This document shows, in pieces, positions 1 through 8,222 of a DNA stretch of 47,157 nt. Numbering within the stretch: position 1 is the stretch's first letter; each line of letters opens with the position of its first letter. A model generated the notes under the pieces. It saw only the letters and a list, made by a program, of their open reading frames with translations, was not told the DNA's origin and ran no database searches. Origin of the DNA: JAADDG01 sp964450755 (GTDB lineage: Bacteria; Campylobacterota; Campylobacteria; Campylobacterales; JAADDG01); contig CAYVDJ010000037.1 of assembly GCA_964450755.1 (NCBI GenBank), forward strand, positions 1 to 47,157, given 5' to 3'. The position numbers and the translations under genes were made by a program.

Positions 1-115
1 TCCTTCGGATAAAGAGATAAAGTACCTACTGCTTCGTTGGTTGTCTTTCACCATAGCTTTGGCTATGCTAAAAAACAACCGCCTTGCATTAGATACTTTC
101 TCTCTTTACTATGGA
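1..115. repeat. Long imperfect hairpin, MITE-like palindromic element
   Basis: The left arm (about 11-57) pairs with the right arm (about 62-107) around a four-base loop TTTG at 58-61. The inner stem CATAGC/GCTATG is perfect. Further out, AAAGAG and AAAGT blocks in the left arm pair with CTCTTT and ACTTT in the right arm. I counted roughly 80% pairing, with one internal loop near 33-38/81-85. It could reach further left, because the window begins here. It contains no convincing reading frame. It abuts the broken end of the cas1 fragment, which suggests it marks an insertion or a deletion scar. It could instead be an RNA-level hairpin or the end of an insertion sequence. Confidence 0.6.
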
Positions 116-134
116 TACGATATAGTGTGTAAGG

Positions 135-380
135 TCAGTTAAAAATAGTGTTAGTTAAAATCCCTTGTAGTTTTCCGCTGTATGAAAGAAAATATATATC
201 TATATTTTTACTTAAAAGAAAATTTTTTGTAGCTCTGTTTATTTCGGTTTTTCCAAACAGATACAGATTGTTTATAAGTGAAATCGGAAATTTTTTTGTA
301 TTTTCCTCTGTTGAGATTTTTATTTGATAAGATTCTCTTGTAATTTTAGCTTTTTGAGTAATAAATAAATTCTTTTTCAT
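135..380 (-). pseudogene. cas1: CRISPR-associated integrase Cas1, N-terminal fragment (truncated)
   Basis: The 81-residue product matches the N-terminal beta-rich domain of Cas1: a first strand beginning MKKNLFITQ, then a segment like IxxIYLFGxxxI (here LINNLYLFGKTEI), then FLLSKNIDIYFLSYSGKLQG, a hallmark of the end of this domain. Intact Cas1 is about 300-340 residues, and its catalytic Glu/His/Asp residues lie in the C-terminal helical domain. That domain is absent here: the frame stops at 135 and the sequence passes into the hairpin at 1-115. Cas1 integrates new spacers with Cas2, so this remnant cannot do so. A CRISPR-like array lies 270 bases upstream of its start, the expected context. 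The rest of the cas locus may lie left of the window, but this copy is broken. Confidence 0.72.
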
Positions 381-650
381 GAAATTATTTTATATTAAGA
401 TTATTTAATTTAGTATTAATCTAAAGTATTTTTTTATTTTTTTTGTTATATAATTCTTTATACAAAAAAATGACTTTTCAAAATGGTCAAAAATGGTAAA
501 TTGCAGGGTTTTTGCTCCTTTTTTTTCAAATTTGACCCATTTGAAAAAGCTCTTTAAAAACCCATTGTTAAGTGTTTTTCTAAATAAAATTGATGGTAGA
601 AATTTTTGGTATTTTTTCACAATATATCTTTTAAAATACCAAGAAAGCTA
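381..650. other. AT-rich leader-like stretch between cas1 fragment and CRISPR repeat
   Basis: This stretch is very rich in A/T, with long T and A runs, and lies directly upstream of the first CRISPR repeat, where a leader would be expected for transcription on the plus strand. A minus-strand frame of 71 codons (405-620) is dominated by Lys, Phe and Ile and looks like chance coding in AT-rich DNA. I see no promoter I would assign with confidence. Confidence 0.4.
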
Positions 651-759
651 CTATTGAATAATGACCCGATTTTAAGGGGATTGAGACTAATCCGTCGCTC
701 CCATGCTTTTCATTTTTTCTACCAACATTGAATAATGACCCGATATTTGATTTTCAAAC
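651..759 (+). CRISPR. Minimal CRISPR array: one spacer, two repeats (second degenerate)
   Basis: Repeat 1 is 651-687 (37 bases); it begins CTATTGAATAATGACCCGAT and ends GGGGATTGAGAC, an end like the ATTGAAAC ends of many type I/III repeats. After about 38 bases (688-725) the core ATTGAATAATGACCCGAT recurs exactly at 727-744. It then diverges to a tail ending TTTTCAAAC, typical of a degenerate leader-distal repeat. The direction implied by the GATTGAGAC end and the degenerate right repeat is plus strand, with the leader on the left. With a single spacer beside a broken cas1, the array is probably a fossil. Two copies are few, so the call rests on the shared 18-base core, the spacing and the cas1 neighbour. 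Confidence 0.6.
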
Positions 760-867
760 GCTCCAAAATGCTTTAAATTTCATCAAAATCAGTTTAGACA
801 TTGTTTCTTGATATTTTAAGCTGTTTTTCAGTATAGTTAAAGAAAATCCCCACTCAAAGGAGATAAA

Positions 868-3800
868 ATGTTTAAAAGGATTTTTTTACTTACAACGGTT
901 ATTTTAGACCTATGTTTTGCGGGGCAAAATTTGCAGTTATCTCTTTTGGGAGATGGGAAAGTTTCCACGGATATAAAAAGTATCGGTGTGAAACTCTCAA
1001 AACCTCTTTTCAAACGCGACAAAACAGGCTCTTTTACGCACAAAGAGATTATAAAATGCACCCCTTTTATAAAAGCCGCTTTTGAGTATGAGGAAGCCGA
1101 CAGGATAAAGATACTCCCTTTGAAACCTTTGAAAGCCTCCCAGACTTACGAGTGCCGACTCCAAAAACCGCTCTCTTATCCTTTTGCATTTTCAACAAAA
1201 CCTTTTGCGCTGAAAGATATACGCTATTTTGACGAAGGAACTATAAGAGTGGAGTTTAATGACAAAGTTGATAAAAATTCTCTTCAAAACTCTTTGAAAA
1301 TCTTCAAAAAGATAAATCTTGCAAAAGTAAAGCTCTCTTTTGTTCTCGATACGGATGAGCAAAGCAGAGTATTTTTGGCAAGGATAAAAGAGAATGTGGC
1401 AGATGAAGAGATAGAGGTTGTCATAGATGACTCTTTAAAAAATCAAAGCGGTAAAAAACTCTCAAAAAAAGTATCAAAGAGTTTCAAAAAAGATGAAAAA
1501 CCTTTCGTTTTGGACAAAAAGAGAAAATCGATGCCGATTTATGACAAACCGAGATTTCTGGCTCTCGATAACGGAGAGATAGGTTTTAGACTCTATCTTG
1601 CCGGATACATATACAACGACGAAACTCCGTTAAAATCCTACCTTTTTATAAAAGGAGTCAAAAATTTTCATACAACCAACAGCAGATATATAGGATACAA
1701 AGAGAGAGAAAAGTACAATCTAAACGACAACAGCGTCTCATATATCGATGTTATCGGGGATTTTGAGCCTGATAAAACATATACGATTACCCTGAAAAAA
1801 GGGTTAAAAGACAGTTACAGATATCAGTTGAGAAAAGATATAACATTTAAAGTAAAGATGGGAGACAGAAAAAGCGCCGTTATCTTTGAGAACAAAAAGC
1901 CCTATCTCTCCCAAAAAGGCGAGATAGGTTTCAAAAGTGTCAATCTGGACAGTGTAACTATCATTATCGAAAAGATTCCAGAACAAAATTACAGATATTT
2001 TACAAATTTCAAAGATGCCGATGAGGAGGCGATCTCTGATTTTGGAGTGGAGATCTTCTCAAAAAAGGTGATTTTGTCAAATAAGAAAAACAGATTTACA
2101 AAGCAGAAGATCAGACTGAACGAAATTGTGAGCAATTACAAAAGCGGGATTTTCAGGATCATTTTTCGCAATGAGAAAATTTACGCAAAAAAGGTCGTTT
2201 TTTTGAGCGATATCGGCATAAGCGCCAAGATAAGCAATGATCAAGCTTTCATATCGACAGCAAAACTAAGCGACACCACAGCCGTCAAAGATGCGAAAGT
2301 GAAACTTTTTTCCATAAAAAACACTCTCATAGCTTCCGGACAAACGGATGAAAACGGTATCTGTATCATCAAAAAAGAGGCACTTGCAAAAGAGATGCCT
2401 CATCTTGTTGTCGTAGAGAGCAAAGATGATAAAAACTTTCTGGTTTTAAACGAATCCCTAAACGAAGTTACTCTGCCCTTTGAAAGCTCCATTTATGAAA
2501 ATTACAAAGCATGGATATATATCCAAAGCAGACTTATCCGTCCGGGCGGAACTTTGAAAACTCTTATCGTGATCAAAGACAAAAAGTTTAACTCCATTCC
2601 AAATCTCCCTCTAAAACTGAAAATCACATCCCCCGATTTTAAGACGATCTACAAAAACATTCACAAAAGCGATAAAAACGGAGCTATCGAATTTTCACTA
2701 AAAATCCCCAAATTTTTCAAAACCGGAAGATACAGGATAGATATCTCTCTTGATAAGAGAAGCATAGGAACAAAAAGCTTTTTTGTAGAGTCATTTTTAC
2801 CGCAAAATATCAAAAACAGTATAAAACTGAAAAAGGAGATCTATCAAAAAGATGAACCTTTGGAAGTGGAAATCTCCTCCTCTTATCTTTTTGGCGCCGC
2901 CGCCTCAAAATTACCAGCCCAGATAAGAGTTACCGCCGTTGCAAAAGAGTATAAAAACAGAAAATATGAAAACTACTCATTTACAAACTCTCTTTTGGAA
3001 GAGGAAAACGAGGTGAGTTATCTTGATATGACCAAAAATCTTTTTCTAAATGAGAAGGGAAAAGCAAAGGTCATTTTCCCTCTGAATATCACCCAAAAAC
3101 CGCCATCCATCCTAAAAGCGCAAATTGCCGTAAGCGTATTTGACAACGGATCGGAAGTAACAGAATACAAAAGTATCGATATCTATCCCTACAAAAAACT
3201 TGTGGGAGTCTTTATCGATAAAGATTTCATCCAAAAAGGGGAAGAGATAACGATAAATTCCGCTCTTTTGGATCCTCTCAGCGGTAAAAACCAAAAGAGA
3301 GTTCTAAATGCCGTCCTAAAAAAGATCATCTGGAGATACGCATACAACGAAAGGGGATTTTACCAGTGGGAAAAAGAGTATGAGAATATGGAGGATTTTG
3401 AGATAACAACCGGTGAGCCTCTGAAAAAGAGAATTGATGAGAGCGGAGATTATCTCATAGAGGTTTATGACAGACTTGGAGGACACAGCGCGATAAAGGA
3501 GTTTGGCGTCGGAGGATGGGACTATACAAACATCTCTCCAAGCGATGATCTAAAAAAGGTGCAGATAGATATCCCCAAAAAACTTTACAAAAAAGGAGAT
3601 ATTTTAAAAGTTTCTGTCAAATCACCTCTTTTAAAAGCAAGAGTTCTGTTTACGATAGAGGGTGATAGAGTACTTTGGCATAAAACACTCTATATCCAAA
3701 AAGGAAGCGCAACAGTTGATATCCCTCTTGATTTTGATCTAAAAGAGGGTGTTTATCTGCATGTAAACGCTATCAGAGCTACCGATACTCCTTCTGTTTT

Positions 3801-6207
3801 GATACCGTTTAGAGCAAGAAACTCTGTTTTTATCAAACCCGATCTCACCCGACACAGACTGAAACCTGTTATAAAATCTCCTTCATTTTCAAAATCAAAC
3901 AAAACCGTCTCCATAGAGATAAAAACCGCTCCTTTGGCAAATGTTTTGGTATCTGTCGTGGATGAGGGAATTTTACAGATCATAGATCAAAAACCACCGT
4001 CTCCTTTTGACTTTTTTATAACAATTCCACAAGAGAAAACAGCTCTTTATGATCTTTATCAAAAAGTGATGCACTATCTGACAGAGGGAAAAATACTGAA
4101 ATTCGGTTCGGGAGAGGCTGACGAGATGATGATGTCAAGAAAACATCAAACACCCGATACCGACGCAAAAAGGGTAAAACCTTTTATGTACTGGTCGGGG
4201 CTTTTAAAAAGCGACAAAGATGGCATTGTAAAAACAGATCTCAAAATCCCGCCTTTTAACGGCAAAGCCAAAATAGCGGTTATAGCTTTTACAAAAGATA
4301 AAACAGGAGCAACAAGCAAAGATCTGATCATAAAAGATGAAATTATCATAAAACCCATCTATCCTCTTTTTCTGAACAACAAAGACAAAATAGCTGTTCC
4401 AATCAGAGTTTTCAATACGACAAAAGATGATTTGACTCTGAAAATGCAGATAGAGAGTTCCAAAAATATATCTCTCTCTTTTATCCCCGACACGATCACG
4501 ATACCAAAGAAGAGTTCCAAAGTCATACAAACAACACTCTTTGCAAACGGATTGGGAAAAGGAGAGGTAAAAGTGAGTGCCTCTTACAAAGACAAAGAGT
4601 TTTTCCACAAAGTGGAACTTCCGATAATCTCTCCCGATTCTCTGCAAACCAAAGTATATACGGGAGAGAGTGATAAAAAGGTTGAGATAGTTATACCAAA
4701 AGAGTATCTCAAAAATCCGGGAGCAAAAGTCAAAATCACTCTTGACAAAACATACAAAGCAAGGATAAAAGGAAAAACAGGCGATTTGATAAACTATCCC
4801 TACGGATGTGCGGAGCAGGTAAGCTCAAGACTCCTTGCTCTTTTGTATGCCAAAGATTTTCTGGGTGATGATGAGTATTCAAAAGAGCTTTTAAAAGACA
4901 GAGATATCTTTATCAAAGAGGGTATATTAAAACTGATGACTCTTCAGATTCCAAACGGGGATTTTGCCTACTGGAGAGATGCAAAGATAAATCCCTACGC
5001 TTCGATCTATGCCTCTGATGTGCTGATTTCTTTGAAAAAAGAGGGCTTTGAAGTTCCCCAAAAGATGATGGAGAGACTTTACAAGGCTCTTGGAGAAATA
5101 GCCATAAGAGGCAGAGAGTATGACCGCATAAAATACTCAAAATTTGATCGCATTTATGCCGCCTATCTTTTATCCAATGAAAACAGACTCCCGCTCTCAA
5201 CGCTGAATATGATGTATGATAACAATTTTTACAAAAATACTCTTCCCTCTTTGTATATGATGGCTGCAATGTTGAAAAATGCCGCTTTGAATACTCAGAT
5301 GAAAAAAGTTTTATCAGAAATTGAAGCCTTTGATTATAACTCTCTTCCAAATGAGAGGGAGACGGGAGGAGATTTTTACTCAAAAACAAGAGATCTTGCA
5401 TTTGCTCTTTATCTGCATATCAGACATTTCAAAAAGGACAAACAAGCTTACAGGCTTCTTGAAAAAACGGCAAAATCCTTTGAACATCTCTACTGCACAC
5501 AGGATAAAGCCTTCGCTCTTCGCGCAATGGCTCTTTACTACAAAGATGCAAAAGAGGGAGAGATGAAAGTTTTGCTTTCATTAAACGGCAAAAAAAGAGA
5601 GATAAAAAAACCGACAACTGTTTTTGAGATGCTAAAAAACAATAAAATAGAGATAGAGGGAAAACATTTCAACTATGACTTGCAGATATCGGGATACCTA
5701 CCGTTAAAAACAGATGCCCCTAACAAAAAATTTGATAAAAAACTGAATATTTACAGAGAATTTGTAAACGAAAAGGGCAAAAAGATAAATATAAAAAATC
5801 TAAAACAAGGAGATCTCATCTACTCAAAAGTGATCGTCCAAAGCAAAGAGGCGATAGAAAATGTCGTTATAAACGAAAGAATACCCTCCTGTTTTGAGAT
5901 AGTAAACGAAAGATTGGGCGAAAGTATGAGGTCTCCCAATGTAAGAAACAGCAAAAACTTTTATCCCCAAAGTGTGGATATAAGAGATGATCGGATTTTG
6001 ACATTTTTGGATCTGAACAGACCTGTTGTTTTTTATGACAGAAAAACAAAAAGCAAAAGAAGAGTAAAAAACACTATCCTCTTTTTTACTCCTATGAGAG
6101 TAGTATCAAAAGGCATCTGCAAAATGCCTCCGATCATAACCGAAGCGATGTATGATCCAAGGATCAGCGATTACAGCAAAAACAGTGATGAGATAGAGGT
6201 GAAATGA
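868..6207 (+). CDS. Alpha-2-macroglobulin family protein, periplasmic, with thioester
   Basis: This is a 1779-residue protein of the bacterial alpha-2-macroglobulin family (YfhM/YfaS-like), thought to trap attacking proteases in the periplasm. A signal peptide (MFKRIFLLTTVILDLCFA) probably cleaves before GQN. The first ~1000 residues carry repeated beta-sandwich macroglobulin-type segments. VSVVDEGIL near residue 1030 and MYWSGLLKSDKDG near 1105 mark the A2M domain. The thioester motif is intact as YGCAEQ, with Cys1314 and Gln1317, followed by an alpha-helical complement-like domain and a C-terminal beta domain. The start at 868 has a strong AAAGGAG site. The usual partner penicillin-binding protein PbpC is not next door; the gene instead overlaps a Nudix hydrolase. 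The Cys in LDLCFA does not fit a lipobox, so a soluble periplasmic form is more likely than a lipoprotein. Confidence 0.9.
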   Translation: MFKRIFLLTTVILDLCFAGQNLQLSLLGDGKVSTDIKSIGVKLSKPLFKRDKTGSFTHKEIIKCTPFIKAAFEYEEADRIKILPLKPLKASQTYECRLQKPLSYPFAFSTKPFALKDIRYFDEGTIRVEFNDKVDKNSLQNSLKIFKKINLAKVKLSFVLDTDEQSRVFLARIKENVADEEIEVVIDDSLKNQSGKKLSKKVSKSFKKDEKPFVLDKKRKSMPIYDKPRFLALDNGEIGFRLYLAGYIYNDETPLKSYLFIKGVKNFHTTNSRYIGYKEREKYNLNDNSVSYIDVIGDFEPDKTYTITLKKGLKDSYRYQLRKDITFKVKMGDRKSAVIFENKKPYLSQKGEIGFKSVNLDSVTIIIEKIPEQNYRYFTNFKDADEEAISDFGVEIFSKKVILSNKKNRFTKQKIRLNEIVSNYKSGIFRIIFRNEKIYAKKVVFLSDIGISAKISNDQAFISTAKLSDTTAVKDAKVKLFSIKNTLIASGQTDENGICIIKKEALAKEMPHLVVVESKDDKNFLVLNESLNEVTLPFESSIYENYKAWIYIQSRLIRPGGTLKTLIVIKDKKFNSIPNLPLKLKITSPDFKTIYKNIHKSDKNGAIEFSLKIPKFFKTGRYRIDISLDKRSIGTKSFFVESFLPQNIKNSIKLKKEIYQKDEPLEVEISSSYLFGAAASKLPAQIRVTAVAKEYKNRKYENYSFTNSLLEEENEVSYLDMTKNLFLNEKGKAKVIFPLNITQKPPSILKAQIAVSVFDNGSEVTEYKSIDIYPYKKLVGVFIDKDFIQKGEEITINSALLDPLSGKNQKRVLNAVLKKIIWRYAYNERGFYQWEKEYENMEDFEITTGEPLKKRIDESGDYLIEVYDRLGGHSAIKEFGVGGWDYTNISPSDDLKKVQIDIPKKLYKKGDILKVSVKSPLLKARVLFTIEGDRVLWHKTLYIQKGSATVDIPLDFDLKEGVYLHVNAIRATDTPSVLIPFRARNSVFIKPDLTRHRLKPVIKSPSFSKSNKTVSIEIKTAPLANVLVSVVDEGILQIIDQKPPSPFDFFITIPQEKTALYDLYQKVMHYLTEGKILKFGSGEADEMMMSRKHQTPDTDAKRVKPFMYWSGLLKSDKDGIVKTDLKIPPFNGKAKIAVIAFTKDKTGATSKDLIIKDEIIIKPIYPLFLNNKDKIAVPIRVFNTTKDDLTLKMQIESSKNISLSFIPDTITIPKKSSKVIQTTLFANGLGKGEVKVSASYKDKEFFHKVELPIISPDSLQTKVYTGESDKKVEIVIPKEYLKNPGAKVKITLDKTYKARIKGKTGDLINYPYGCAEQVSSRLLALLYAKDFLGDDEYSKELLKDRDIFIKEGILKLMTLQIPNGDFAYWRDAKINPYASIYASDVLISLKKEGFEVPQKMMERLYKALGEIAIRGREYDRIKYSKFDRIYAAYLLSNENRLPLSTLNMMYDNNFYKNTLPSLYMMAAMLKNAALNTQMKKVLSEIEAFDYNSLPNERETGGDFYSKTRDLAFALYLHIRHFKKDKQAYRLLEKTAKSFEHLYCTQDKAFALRAMALYYKDAKEGEMKVLLSLNGKKREIKKPTTVFEMLKNNKIEIEGKHFNYDLQISGYLPLKTDAPNKKFDKKLNIYREFVNEKGKKINIKNLKQGDLIYSKVIVQSKEAIENVVINERIPSCFEIVNERLGESMRSPNVRNSKNFYPQSVDIRDDRILTFLDLNRPVVFYDRKTKSKRRVKNTILFFTPMRVVSKGICKMPPIITEAMYDPRISDYSKNSDEIEVK

Positions 6208-7049
6208 TGGGATATCTGGAGCATATAAAAATATGCAATAATTTTAGAGAAGATGATAAAATTCCTTTTATCCTGGACGATAGGCAGGTCGGTTGGATAA
6301 GAGAAGATTTTGAAGAGTACCTGATAAAAAGTTCTGTTTTTCAGAAAAAGGAAAATTTCATCACGATAGATCCAAAATACAAAACATTCAAAGAGAGAAC
6401 AGAAGCTCTTGATATTTTTGCAAAAAAGGCATATAAGGACAGAATAACAAATATCTATATGAAAGAGCCGTATCCCGTCATAGAAGAGATAACTTCCAAA
6501 CCTCTCTCTCTTGCAGACAGAAGTATCTCTACACTCCTTGGTTTGACCTCTTTCGGACAGCATTTAAACGGATATGTCAAAACAAAAGATGGTATGAAAA
6601 TGTGGATCGCAAGACGATCATATACAAAAGGATATGAAGCCGGTAAGCTGGATCATCTTGTGGCGGGAGGATTGCCATACGGTGTGGGACTTAGAGAAAA
6701 TCTGCAAAAAGAGTGTTACGAAGAGGCGGGAATGGATCTAAAAACAGCCATGAAAGCCAAAAGTACAGGATTTATAAGTTACAGACACGAATATACATTA
6801 GGAGGCAAAAGAGATATCATATACTGCTATGATCTGCAACTGCCTCCTGATTTTATACCAAAATGCACAGACGGAGAGGTTGAAGAGTTTTATCTGATGG
6901 ATATAAAAGAGGTTGCAGATATAGTCAAAAGAGGCAGAGAGTTTAAACAAAACTGCAATCTTGTCATCATCGATTTTCTGATAAGACACGGCTATATCAA
7001 AGATGAAGACAAGGATTATCTAAAAATTGCAGGAGGTTTGATCTCATAA
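6204..7049 (+). CDS. Nudix hydrolase with DUF4743-type N-terminal domain
   Basis: The 281-residue protein has an N-terminal domain of about 115 residues resembling the DUF4743 region of thiamine-pyrophosphokinase-associated Nudix enzymes, then a Nudix domain. The Nudix box reads GGLPYGVGLRENLQKECYEE, then AGM. Relative to the canonical GX5EX7REXXEEXG it has Val at the first Glu position and Lys for Arg; KEC-EEA forms are normal in this subfamily. Relatives in yeast and plants hydrolyse damaged (oxo/oxy) thiamine diphosphate, so a housekeeping role in thiamine repair is a reasonable inference, not proven. The start overlaps the macroglobulin stop (ATGATG at 6204-6209), indicating translational coupling. 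Either ATG could be used. Confidence 0.82.
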   Translation: MMGYLEHIKICNNFREDDKIPFILDDRQVGWIREDFEEYLIKSSVFQKKENFITIDPKYKTFKERTEALDIFAKKAYKDRITNIYMKEPYPVIEEITSKPLSLADRSISTLLGLTSFGQHLNGYVKTKDGMKMWIARRSYTKGYEAGKLDHLVAGGLPYGVGLRENLQKECYEEAGMDLKTAMKAKSTGFISYRHEYTLGGKRDIIYCYDLQLPPDFIPKCTDGEVEEFYLMDIKEVADIVKRGREFKQNCNLVIIDFLIRHGYIKDEDKDYLKIAGGLIS

Positions 7050-7526
7050 AGATTTCAAAGAGACAATGATCTTGTTTAGGGTATCTTTAAAAAAGATTCT
7101 TTTGTCCGTTACGATATATTTTATATCATACTTTTTACTTTTTTTTATTTTTTGGATAAATCCTCTTTTTGTCTCTTTTAGATTTTTACCTTTAAATATG
7201 GCTCTTGAATTTAAAATATTTTCTAAAATATCATGTGGATAATATCTGCTTAAATAGGTCTGATTGAAAACATCTTTGTCAAAACAGTATCTGTTGATAC
7301 AGACTCTGTCATCTCTTTTATCAAGAGTCAGATTCATAAGCAGATTTCCCATAGCAAATATCTGAAGATTCAGATATCCGTCTGCCTTTTTTAAAAAGCC
7401 CGTATCACGGTAGGCAAATTTTTTTGTTTTAAAAGTTACAAGATAACTTTGAGATTTTTCTATCTGCACTTTTGGAGCGCATCCGACAAAAAGAGTCAAA
7501 AACAGTATATATATTACATAGCGCAT
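7044..7526 (-). CDS. Small predicted lipoprotein, function unknown
   Basis: This 160-residue protein starts with a lipoprotein signal (MRYVIYILFLTLFVGC) whose lipobox FVGC would acylate Cys16. The mature part is basic and beta-rich, with a Cys pair near the middle (VCINRYCFD). It has a pattern of short strands somewhat like LolB/LolA-type lipoprotein carriers, but I do not recognise a family and make no functional claim. It converges with the Nudix gene, overlapping its end by six bases, and is transcribed away from tRNA-Glu. Confidence 0.7.
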   Translation of the reverse strand: MRYVIYILFLTLFVGCAPKVQIEKSQSYLVTFKTKKFAYRDTGFLKKADGYLNLQIFAMGNLLMNLTLDKRDDRVCINRYCFDKDVFNQTYLSRYYPHDILENILNSRAIFKGKNLKETKRGFIQKIKKSKKYDIKYIVTDKRIFFKDTLNKIIVSLKSL

Positions 7527-7600
7527 AACAGAGCCTTTTTTATATCTATTTTACCCTTTTTTAAGTAAAATTGGGCTAATATTTCAACTTACAAAAGAAC

Positions 7601-7675
7601 GGCCCATTCGTCTAGCGGTTAGGACACCGGCCTCTCACGCCGGTAACAGGAGTTCGAGTCTCCTATGGGTCACCA
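7601..7675 (+). tRNA. tRNA-Glu (anticodon CUC)
   Basis: The cloverleaf is clear: acceptor GGCCCAT pairs with ATGGGTC at 7665-7671 (one G-T), followed by A73 and an encoded CCA to 7675. The D-arm contains TCTAGCGGTTAGGA. The anticodon stem CCGGC/GCCGG encloses loop CTCTCAC with anticodon CTC. The T-arm is CAGGAGTTCGAGTCTCCTA. It reads GAG codons, which are common in these genes. On the opposite strand the last 41 bases overlap the 3' end of lipB. Confidence 0.95.
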
Positions 7676-8222
7676 GATCTTTTATCTGCTTTTTGGCTTC
7701 TTCCACAGATATCTCATATCCCTCTTTTCTCATAGATGTTGCCTCTATACCATCTAGATCACACGGATTTATTGTATTGAATTTTTCCAAATCGGTGAAA
7801 AGATTTATGGCAACTCCATGTTTTGATATGCCGTTTTTATAACGAAATCCCAAAGATGCTATTTTTCTGTTTTTTATATAAAAACCGGGGCGTTTTTTAT
7901 CATAACAGATCCTTTTATCATATCTTCTGAAAAAATCGCCTAAAATATTCAAAACCGCTTTATAAAATTTGGCAGGATACGGGACATGAACGATAAAATA
8001 GATCATAAGCTGTCCCTCATCATGATAGGTGATGGAACCTCCTCTGTCCGTTTTGACAGCTTTGATTTTAAAATCACTCTTATCACTTCCGACAGTAAAG
8101 ACTTCATGGTGTCTGCAAAAAAGTATAAAATCATCTTTTTCTTCAGAAGCTTTTTGCATCAACTGTTCCATTAGTAAAAGAGCTTTGTCATAAGATATAA
8201 GATCCCTGTCTATAAATTTCAT
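7635..8222 (-). CDS. lipB: Octanoyl-ACP:protein transferase (lipoyl ligase LipB)
   Basis: The 195-residue protein transfers octanoate from acyl carrier protein to lipoyl domains, the first step of lipoate synthesis. LipB-type motifs are visible: RHHEVFTVGSDKSDF, then RGGSITYHDEGQLMIYFI (the family's RGGxxTYHxPGQ), IASLGFRYKNGISKHGVAINL carrying the catalytic Lys region, and FNTINPCDLDG with the catalytic Cys (INPCG-like). The start abuts the lipA stop, so both sit in one operon. The last ~12 residues (THRRLELLLPA) are encoded by the antisense strand of tRNA-Glu, and the stop lies inside the tRNA gene. This tail is unlikely to be part of the fold. Confidence 0.9.
   Translation of the reverse strand: MKFIDRDLISYDKALLLMEQLMQKASEEKDDFILFCRHHEVFTVGSDKSDFKIKAVKTDRGGSITYHDEGQLMIYFIVHVPYPAKFYKAVLNILGDFFRRYDKRICYDKKRPGFYIKNRKIASLGFRYKNGISKHGVAINLFTDLEKFNTINPCDLDGIEATSMRKEGYEISVEEAKKQIKDLVTHRRLELLLPA

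Noticed and set aside
405..620. 71-codon minus-strand frame between the cas1 fragment and the CRISPR repeat
   Set aside because: Composition is nearly all Lys, Phe, Ile and Leu from AT runs, with no recognisable motif and no ribosome site; it fits a leader region better.
868..930. Macroglobulin as a lipoprotein through LDLC
   Set aside because: Leu at the -1 position does not fit a lipobox; a signal peptidase I site after CFA is more likely.
4204..5401. Minus-strand open frames of 147 and 162 codons inside the macroglobulin gene
   Set aside because: They are antisense to a well-supported coding sequence, have Cys/Phe-rich composition and no ribosome sites.
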